Under the pieces are notes generated by a model, which ran no database searches, was not told the origin of the DNA, and worked only from the letters and a program-made list of their open reading frames with translations. Both the position numbers and the translations under genes were made by a program. Positions 57,853 through 64,000 of a stretch of 64,000 nucleotides of DNA are shown piece after piece. The stretch is taken from NCBI RefSeq assembly GCF_009769735.1, contig NZ_WSRO01000002.1, positions 5,406,001 through 5,470,000 of the forward strand, given 5' to 3'. The DNA comes from Streptomyces sp. BA2 (GTDB lineage: Bacteria > Actinomycetota > Actinomycetes > Streptomycetales > Streptomycetaceae). Within the stretch, counting starts at the first letter, position 1; the number at the start of each line of letters is the position of its first letter.

Positions 57853-59213
57853 TGACCTTGGCAGCCGAGATCGACCACGAGACGAGCCCGGAGAAACTGC
57901 TCGCACCGGTGCTTTCGGCGTTCTGGGACGAGGAGAAGTCCTGGACGCTGGACACCTACCGGCGGCACGAGGGGTACGAAGGCCTCCGCAAGGCCCTGGC
58001 CATGGCGCCGGACGACCTCATCGCGTACGTGAAGGACTCCGGTCTGCGTGGCCGGGGCGGCGCGGGATTCCCCACCGGAATGAAATGGCAGTTCATTCCG
58101 CAGGGAGATGGAAAGCCGCACTATCTAGTTGTCAACGCCGACGAATCGGAGCCGGGGACCTGCAAGGACATCCCGCTCCTCTTCGCCAATCCGCATAGCC
58201 TCATCGAGGGCATTGTGATCGCCTGTTACGCGATCCGCTCGTCGCATGCCTTCATCTACCTGCGCGGTGAAGTCGTCCCCGTGCTCAGGCGGTTGCACGA
58301 GGCCGTGCGTGAGGCGAAAGAGGCGGGATTCCTGGGCGAGAACATCCTGGGCAGCGGACTCGACCTCGAACTCACCGTGCACGCGGGCGCGGGCGCGTAC
58401 ATCTGTGGTGAGGAGACCGCGCTGCTCGACTCGCTCGAAGGCCGCCGTGGCCAGCCGCGACTGCGTCCCCCTTTCCCTGCCGTCGCGGGCCTCTACGCAT
58501 GCCCCACTGTTGTCAATAACGTCGAGTCCATCGCGTCGGTTCCCGCGATCCTGAATCGCGGAAAAGACTGGTTCAAGTCGATGGGGAGCGAGAAGTCCCC
58601 CGGCTTCACGCTCTATTCGCTGAGCGGCCACGTCACGAGCCCCGGCCAGTACGAGGCCCCGCTCGGCATCACCCTGCGCCAACTGCTCGACATGAGCGGC
58701 GGAATGAGGGCGGGCCACCGGCTCAAGTTCTGGACGCCGGGCGGCTCGTCGACGCCGATGTTCACCGACGAGCACCTCGACGTCCCGCTGGACTACGAGG
58801 GCGTGGGCGCCGCCGGGTCGATGCTCGGCACGAAGGCCCTGCAGTGCTTCGACGAGACGACGTGCGTCGTGCGGGCGGTCACGCGCTGGACCGAGTTCTA
58901 CGCCCACGAGTCCTGCGGCAAGTGCACACCCTGCCGCGAAGGGACGTACTGGCTGGTGCAGTTGCTCCGCGACATCGAGGCCGGCAAGGGCGTGATGTCC
59001 GACCTCGACAAGCTGAACGACATCGCCGACAACATCAACGGCAAGTCCTTCTGCGCTCTCGGTGACGGCGCCGCGTCGCCGATCTTCTCCTCGCTCAAGT
59101 ACTTCCGCGAGGAGTACGAGCAGCACATCACCGGCAAGGGCTGCCCCTTCGACCCGGCCAAGTCGACTCTCTGGGCCGACAGGCCCTCCGCACATTCGGA
59201 GGTGAACGCATGA
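57852..59213 (+). CDS. nuoF: NADH-quinone oxidoreductase subunit F
   Basis: This 453-residue protein oxidises NADH. The NADH/FMN site is in [18 protein letters not shown] and [16 protein letters not shown]. Also conserved is [20 protein letters not shown]. The N3 [4Fe-4S] cluster is bound by Cys355, Cys358, Cys361 ([12 protein letters not shown]) and Cys401 (FCALGDG). Two short stretches (around 58065-58160 and 58495-58570) use A/T third positions unusually often for this operon. Confidence 0.96.
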   Translation: MTLAAEIDHETSPEKLLAPVLSAFWDEEKSWTLDTYRRHEGYEGLRKALAMAPDDLIAYVKDSGLRGRGGAGFPTGMKWQFIPQGDGKPHYLVVNADESEPGTCKDIPLLFANPHSLIEGIVIACYAIRSSHAFIYLRGEVVPVLRRLHEAVREAKEAGFLGENILGSGLDLELTVHAGAGAYICGEETALLDSLEGRRGQPRLRPPFPAVAGLYACPTVVNNVESIASVPAILNRGKDWFKSMGSEKSPGFTLYSLSGHVTSPGQYEAPLGITLRQLLDMSGGMRAGHRLKFWTPGGSSTPMFTDEHLDVPLDYEGVGAAGSMLGTKALQCFDETTCVVRAVTRWTEFYAHESCGKCTPCREGTYWLVQLLRDIEAGKGVMSDLDKLNDIADNINGKSFCALGDGAASPIFSSLKYFREEYEQHITGKGCPFDPAKSTLWADRPSAHSEVNA

Positions 59214-61723
59214 CAGTGACCACCAACAGCGCTCCCTCCGGGGGCGGCGAGGCGGCGGTTCCGCCGGAAGATCTCGTGTCGCTGACGATCGACGGCATCG
59301 AGATCAGCGTCCCGAAGGGGACGCTGGTGATCCGGGCCGCCGAGCTCCTCGGCATCGAGATCCCGCGGTTCTGCGACCACCCGCTGCTCGACCCGGCGGG
59401 CGCCTGCCGCCAGTGCATCGTCGAGGTGGAGGGCCAGCGCAAGCCGATGGCCTCCTGCACCATCACCTGCACCGACGGCATGGTCGTGAAGTCGCAGCTC
59501 TCCTCGCCGGTCGCCGAGAAGGCCCAGCGCGGTGTGATGGAGCTGCTCCTCATCAACCACCCGCTGGACTGCCCGGTCTGCGACAAGGGCGGCGAGTGCC
59601 CCCTGCAGAACCAGGCGATGCAGGTCGGTGACACGGACTCCCGCTTCGAGGGCAAGAAGCGGACGTTCGAGAAGCCGGTGCCGATCTCCACCCAGGTGCT
59701 GCTCGACCGCGAGCGGTGTGTGCTGTGCGCGCGCTGCACCCGGTTCTCGAACCAGATCGCGGGCGACCCGATGATCGAGCTGATCGAGCGCGGCGCGCTC
59801 CAGCAGGTCGGCACGGGCGAGGGCGACCCCTTCGAGTCGTACTTCTCCGGGAACACCATCCAGATCTGCCCGGTGGGCGCGCTGACCTCGGCGGCGTATC
59901 GCTTCCGCTCCCGTCCCTTCGACCTGGTGTCGTCGCCGTCGGTCTGCGAGCACTGTGCGGGCGGCTGCGCGACCCGCACCGACCACCGGCGCGGCAAGGT
60001 CATGCGGCGCCTCGCCGCGGACGACCCCGAGGTCAACGAAGAGTGGGTCTGCGACAAGGGCCGCTTCGGCTTCCGTTACGCGCAGAAGCCGGACCGGCTC
60101 ACCACGCCGCTGGTGCGCAACGCGGAGACGGGTGAGCTGGAGAAGGCCAGTTGGCCCGAGGCTCTCGAAGCCGCGGCCGCCGGGCTCGCCGCCGCGCGCG
60201 GCCGGGCCGGTGTGCTGACCGGTGGTCGCCTCACCGTCGAGGACGCCTACGCGTACAGCAAGTACGCGCGCGTGGCGCTCGACACGAACGACATCGACTT
60301 CCGCGCGCGCGTGCACAGCAGCGAGGAGGCCGACTTCCTCGCCGCCCGAGTCGCGGGCCGGGGCCGGGACCTCGACGGCGCCGGAGTCACGTACGCGGAA
60401 GTGGAGAAGGCGCCCGCGGTCCTGCTCGTCGGCTTCGAGGCCGAGGAGGAGGCGCCCGGGGTCTTCCTGCGCCTTCGCAAGGCCTGGCGCAAGCACGGAC
60501 AGCGGACGTTCTCCCTCGCCACGCATCAGACGCGGGGCCTGGAGAAGGCGGGCGGCACGCTGCTGCCCGCGGCTCCCGGCACCGAGACGGAGTGGCTCGA
60601 CGCCCTCGCGGGCGGGGCCGGACTTGAGGGCGACGGCGCGAAGGCGGCCGAGGCACTGCGTTCTTCGGGTGCGGTGATCGTGGTCGGCGAGCGTCTTGCC
60701 GCCGTGCCGGGCGGGCTCACCGCTGCCGTACGGGCCGCGTCCGCGACCGGTGCCCGGCTGGTGTGGATTCCGCGCCGGGCGGGAGAGCGCGGTGCCATCG
60801 AGGCCGGTGCGCTGCCCTCGCTGCTCCCCGGCGGGCGTCCGTCCACCGACCCGCGCGCGCGGGACGAGGTCGCGGCCGCCTGGCGCGTCGCCGAACTCCC
60901 GCACCGCTACGGCCGCGACACCGGCCAGATCATCGAGGCCGCGGCGACCGGCGAACTGGGCGCGCTCCTGGTGGCGGGCGTGGAGGTCGCCGACCTTCCC
61001 GACCCGCCACGCGCGCGTGAAGCACTCTCCGAGGTCGGGTTCCTGGTCTCGCTCGAGCTGCGGCCCAGTGAGGTCACCGAGCACGCCGACGTCGTACTCC
61101 CCGTGGCCGCGGTCGCGGAGAAGCCCGGCACCTTCCTCAACTGGGAGGGCAGGGCGCGGATGTTCGACGCCGCGCTCAAGCCCGACCACATGACACGCAC
61201 GCTGGCCCCGACGGACGCGCGTGTGCTGCACATGCTGGCCGAGGCCGGGGACGTACATCTGGCTCTTCCCGACCTGGCGACGGCCCGGCGCGAGCTTGAC
61301 CGGCTCGGCGGCTGGGCGGGCACGCACGCCACCGACCCCGTGGAGACAGCTGCTCAGCCGCCGAGGCCCGCCTCCGGAGAGGCCGTTCTCGCGGGGCACC
61401 GGCTGCTGCTCGACCAGGGCCGCCTCCAGGAGGGCGACGAGGCGCTCGCCGGTACGCGGCACGCCGCGGTCGCCAGGCTCTCCGCGGCCACCGCGGCCGA
61501 GGCCGGCGTCAAGGGCGGCGACGTCCTTGCCGTCACCGGCCCGGCGGGGGCGACGGAACTGCCCCTTGTGGTCACCGAGATGCCCGACCGCGTGGTGTGG
61601 CTGCCGCTGAACTCGACCGGGGGAGGCGTCACTTCCGACACCGGTGCGCGCCCCGGCGACCTCGTCCGTATCGGCCCGGCGCTCCTGCCGGAGCCCTCTG
61701 AGGCCCCGGAGGTGACGTCGTGA
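59210..61723 (+). CDS. nuoG: NADH-quinone oxidoreductase subunit G
   Basis: This 837-residue protein starts at ATG 59210 in an ATGA overlap. The N-terminal [2Fe-2S] domain has [17 protein letters not shown] and [21 protein letters not shown] and [10 protein letters not shown] bind further clusters, with [18 protein letters not shown] at the start of the molybdopterin-oxidoreductase-like part. It relays electrons from NuoF to NuoI. The C-terminal half is the degenerate non-catalytic MopB domain common to NuoG. Confidence 0.95.
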   Translation: MTVTTNSAPSGGGEAAVPPEDLVSLTIDGIEISVPKGTLVIRAAELLGIEIPRFCDHPLLDPAGACRQCIVEVEGQRKPMASCTITCTDGMVVKSQLSSPVAEKAQRGVMELLLINHPLDCPVCDKGGECPLQNQAMQVGDTDSRFEGKKRTFEKPVPISTQVLLDRERCVLCARCTRFSNQIAGDPMIELIERGALQQVGTGEGDPFESYFSGNTIQICPVGALTSAAYRFRSRPFDLVSSPSVCEHCAGGCATRTDHRRGKVMRRLAADDPEVNEEWVCDKGRFGFRYAQKPDRLTTPLVRNAETGELEKASWPEALEAAAAGLAAARGRAGVLTGGRLTVEDAYAYSKYARVALDTNDIDFRARVHSSEEADFLAARVAGRGRDLDGAGVTYAEVEKAPAVLLVGFEAEEEAPGVFLRLRKAWRKHGQRTFSLATHQTRGLEKAGGTLLPAAPGTETEWLDALAGGAGLEGDGAKAAEALRSSGAVIVVGERLAAVPGGLTAAVRAASATGARLVWIPRRAGERGAIEAGALPSLLPGGRPSTDPRARDEVAAAWRVAELPHRYGRDTGQIIEAAATGELGALLVAGVEVADLPDPPRAREALSEVGFLVSLELRPSEVTEHADVVLPVAAVAEKPGTFLNWEGRARMFDAALKPDHMTRTLAPTDARVLHMLAEAGDVHLALPDLATARRELDRLGGWAGTHATDPVETAAQPPRPASGEAVLAGHRLLLDQGRLQEGDEALAGTRHAAVARLSAATAAEAGVKGGDVLAVTGPAGATELPLVVTEMPDRVVWLPLNSTGGGVTSDTGARPGDLVRIGPALLPEPSEAPEVTS

Positions 61724-63105
61724 TGCACCACATGGTGCCGCTTGCGGCGGAAGACCTGTCCATGTTCGGCCGTGACCCGTGGTGGCTCGTCGCCATCAAG
61801 GCGGTCTTCTGTTTCGCGTTCCTGATGGTGACGGTGCTCTTCTCCATCGTGTGGGAGCGCAAGGTCGTCGCCTGGATGCAGCTGCGCATCGGCCCGAACC
61901 GGCACGGCCCCTGGGGCATGCTGCAGTCCCTCGCGGACGGCATCAAGCTGATGCTCAAGGAAGACGTGATCGTCAAGCGCGCGGACAAGGTGGTCTACGT
62001 CCTCGCGCCGATCGTCGCGGCCATCCCGGCGTTCATGGCGATCGCGGTGATCCCCTTCGGCCCCGCGGGCAACGAAATCTCGATCTTCGGCCAGCGCACG
62101 ACGATGCAGCTCACCGACCTGCCGATCGCGATGCTCTACATCCTCGCGGTCGCCTCGGTCGGCATCTACGGCATCGTCCTCGCGGGTTGGAGTTCTGGAT
62201 CCACCTATCCGCTCCTCGGCGGTCTTCGCTCCTGCGCGCAGATGATCTCGTACGAGATCGCGATGGGCGCCGCGTTCGCCTCGGTGTTCCTCTACTCCGG
62301 GTCGATGTCGACCTCGGCGATCGTGGAGGCGCAGGCGGACCGGTGGTACATCCTGCTGCTCCCGGTCTCGTTCCTGATCTACATCGTGACGATGATCGGT
62401 GAGACCAACCGCGCCCCGTTCGACATGCCGGAGTCCGAGGGCGACCTGGTCGGCGGCTTCAACACCGAGTACTCGTCGATCAAGTTCGCGCTGTTCATGC
62501 TCGCCGAGTACGTCAACATGGTCACCGTCTCGGCGGTCTCGGTCACCCTCTTCCTGGGCGGCTGGCGGGCCCCGTATCCCATCAGCACCTTCTGGGAGGG
62601 CGCGAACCACGGCTGGTGGCCGATGCTCTGGTTCGTGATCAAGGTCCAGCTGCTGCTGTTCTTCTTCATCTGGCTGCGCGGCACGCTGCCACGCGTCCGC
62701 TACGACCAGCTGATGAAGCTCGGCTGGAAGGTCCTGATCCCGGTCTCGGTCGTCTGGCTGATGCTCGTGGCCACGGTCAGGGCGATGCGGAACGAGGAGT
62801 ACGACTTCACCTCGATCGCGCTCTATGTGGGCGGCGGAGTCATCGCGCTCCTGTTGCTCTCCGTCGTCGTCGACATCTTCCGCGACAAGCGCGAGAAGGA
62901 AGCGGCGGCACGATCCGAGGGCGAGGAGCCGGTTGCGTTCGACCCGATGGCGGGCGGCTTCCCCGTCCCGCCGCTGCCGGGACAGAGCCTGCCGCCCGTA
63001 CCGCGACGACGCTCGCGCCAGGAGCGGGAGTTGATTGTCAGTGGTGGGCCGGATACTCAAAGTGACGGAACCCGAAGTGACGGAAAGGAGGCGTCCGATG
63101 GCTGA
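61720..63105 (+). CDS. nuoH: NADH-quinone oxidoreductase subunit H
   Basis: This 461-residue membrane subunit starts at GTG 61720 in a GTGA overlap (an ATG is the second codon). Eight or more membrane segments are visible. The signatures [20 protein letters not shown] and [20 protein letters not shown] mark the quinone-access region. The C-terminal tail of about 70 residues is hydrophilic and Pro/Arg-rich, longer than in E. coli, and its end overlaps the nuoI start by eight bases. Confidence 0.95.
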   Translation: MMHHMVPLAAEDLSMFGRDPWWLVAIKAVFCFAFLMVTVLFSIVWERKVVAWMQLRIGPNRHGPWGMLQSLADGIKLMLKEDVIVKRADKVVYVLAPIVAAIPAFMAIAVIPFGPAGNEISIFGQRTTMQLTDLPIAMLYILAVASVGIYGIVLAGWSSGSTYPLLGGLRSCAQMISYEIAMGAAFASVFLYSGSMSTSAIVEAQADRWYILLLPVSFLIYIVTMIGETNRAPFDMPESEGDLVGGFNTEYSSIKFALFMLAEYVNMVTVSAVSVTLFLGGWRAPYPISTFWEGANHGWWPMLWFVIKVQLLLFFFIWLRGTLPRVRYDQLMKLGWKVLIPVSVVWLMLVATVRAMRNEEYDFTSIALYVGGGVIALLLLSVVVDIFRDKREKEAAARSEGEEPVAFDPMAGGFPVPPLPGQSLPPVPRRRSRQERELIVSGGPDTQSDGTRSDGKEASDG

Positions 63106-63772
63106 GTCGAAGAAAGAGCCGCACCACGAGCCACACCACGAGTCGAACCAATCGAAGCAGGGGTTCCAGAACCCCGTCGCAGGCTTCGGCGTGACCTTCA
63201 AGGCCATGTTCAAGAAGCGGCTGACCGAGCAGTATCCGGAGCAGGAGAAGACCACCGCTCCCCGCTTCCACGGCAGGCACCAGCTCAACCGCCATCCGGA
63301 CGGCCTGGAGAAGTGCATCGGCTGTGAGCTCTGCGCCTGGGCCTGCCCCGCGGACGCGATCTATGTGGAGGGCGCGGACAACACCGAGGAGGAGCGCTAC
63401 TCCCCGGGCGAGCGGTACGGCCGCGTCTACCAGATCAACTACGCCCGCTGCATCCTGTGCGGCCTGTGCATCGAGGCGTGCCCCACGCGCGCGTTGACGA
63501 TGACGAACGAGTTCGAGCTGGCCGACAGCAGCCGCGAGAAGCTCATCTTCACCAAGGAGCAGCTGCTCGCGGGCCTGGAGGAAGGCATGGTCGAGTCACC
63601 GCACTCGATCTTCCCCGGCACGGACGAGCAGGACTACTACCGCGGTCTGGTGACGGAGGCCGCGCCCGGCACGGTGCCCCAAGTGGCCCTCTCCAAGGGG
63701 GAGACGCCCCAGGAGGCCGCTTCCACCTTCGGGGAAGACGAGCCCGCGTCGGGGAAGGTGATCAACCGATGA
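63098..63772 (+). CDS. nuoI: NADH-quinone oxidoreductase subunit I
   Basis: This 224-residue protein starts best at ATG 63098, directly behind GGAAAGGAGG; earlier in-frame starts lie inside nuoH. A His/Glu-rich N-terminus ([18 protein letters not shown]) precedes the two [4Fe-4S] motifs [12 protein letters not shown] and [12 protein letters not shown], which carry clusters N6a and N6b to NuoB. The C-terminal part is extended relative to E. coli. Confidence 0.95.
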   Translation: MAESKKEPHHEPHHESNQSKQGFQNPVAGFGVTFKAMFKKRLTEQYPEQEKTTAPRFHGRHQLNRHPDGLEKCIGCELCAWACPADAIYVEGADNTEEERYSPGERYGRVYQINYARCILCGLCIEACPTRALTMTNEFELADSSREKLIFTKEQLLAGLEEGMVESPHSIFPGTDEQDYYRGLVTEAAPGTVPQVALSKGETPQEAASTFGEDEPASGKVINR

Positions 63773-64000
63773 CGCAGCTCGCCGCCTACACCACATCCAC
63801 CGGTGAGGCCGTCCAGTTCTGGGTGCTCGGCACGGTCGCCGTGATCGGCGCCCTGTGCACGATCCTCATGAAGAAGGCCGTGCACAGCGCGCTCTGTCTC
63901 GCCGGCACCATGATCATCCTGGCGGTCTTCTACCTCGCCAACGGCGCGTACTTCCTGGGCATCGTCCAGGTCGTCGTCTATACGGGCGCGATCATGATGC
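63769..64000 (+). CDS. nuoJ: NADH-quinone oxidoreductase subunit J (cut by the right edge)
   Basis: The first 77 codons are present from ATG 63769, in an ATGA overlap with nuoI. The sequence [40 protein letters not shown] and [14 protein letters not shown] is the NuoJ N-terminus with its first three membrane segments. The gene continues past the window. Confidence 0.93.
   Translation, partial: MTQLAAYTTSTGEAVQFWVLGTVAVIGALCTILMKKAVHSALCLAGTMIILAVFYLANGAYFLGIVQVVVYTGAIMM

Noticed and set aside
58898..63318. Two long minus-strand frames opposite nuoG, nuoH and nuoI
   Set aside because: They run antisense to unmistakable complex I genes.

Overview
The window is a chromosomal stretch of a Streptomyces-like actinomycete. 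The DNA is very GC-rich with strong G/C third-position bias, many genes start with GTG, and genes are packed with 4-base stop/start overlaps. The order mqnC, menG-type methyltransferase, geranylgeranyl reductase, NlpC/P60 protein, nuoA-J is typical of streptomycete core chromosome. No tRNA, rRNA, CRISPR array or insertion sequence was seen.

Region 1 (1 to about 26 kb) is an accessory region of type VII secretion (T7SS)-like cargo. The left edge holds the first 80 codons of what looks like an FtsK/EccC-type ATPase. Three effector modules follow. Module 1 (572-4687, plus) has two WXG100-like proteins, a large T7SS-signal protein, two soluble proteins and a membrane protein. Module 2 (7562-17252, minus) has a WXG100-like protein, a T7SS-signal protein, an N-terminally truncated relative of it, and membrane proteins with TPM-like domains. 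It also has a small gene frameshifted by a 7-bp repeat. Module 3 (19951-26012, plus) has a 1499-residue RHS polymorphic toxin with a T7SS-type N-terminus and two candidate immunity genes. A family of soluble proteins with a 'VPDGWFxLPL'-like start recurs beside the effectors and may be their chaperone or adaptor.

Interleaved with these modules, and again at 34.5-39.6 kb, are four copies of a two-gene cassette: a lipoprotein with a D[KE]I-x-G motif after the lipobox, followed by a secreted four-cysteine protein ending in EIQS[IV]NR. I know no name for this pair. It is the best candidate here for an undescribed system.

Region 2 (26.1-43.8 kb) contains a secreted trypsin-like protease and a Tad/Flp pilus locus (cpaB, cpaE-like, tadA, tadB, tadC, Flp pilin, three TadE/G-like pseudopilins). 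A block of cassette, WXG100-like, unknown and barstar-like genes (34.5-39.6 kb) comes next. It separates the pilins from a LysM/BTAD membrane protein and the prepilin peptidase.

Region 3 (43.9-64 kb) is core respiratory metabolism: MqnC of the futalosine menaquinone pathway, an amidohydrolase-like fragment, the menaquinone methyltransferase, and a zinc-ribbon membrane protein. PASTA and GNAT proteins, a menaquinone-type geranylgeranyl reductase, an ABM monooxygenase and an NlpC/P60 hydrolase follow. The first ten genes of the NADH dehydrogenase operon (nuoA to partial nuoJ) end the window. The nuo leader carries a TGTGA-N6-TCACA palindrome that suggests Rex- or Crp-family control.
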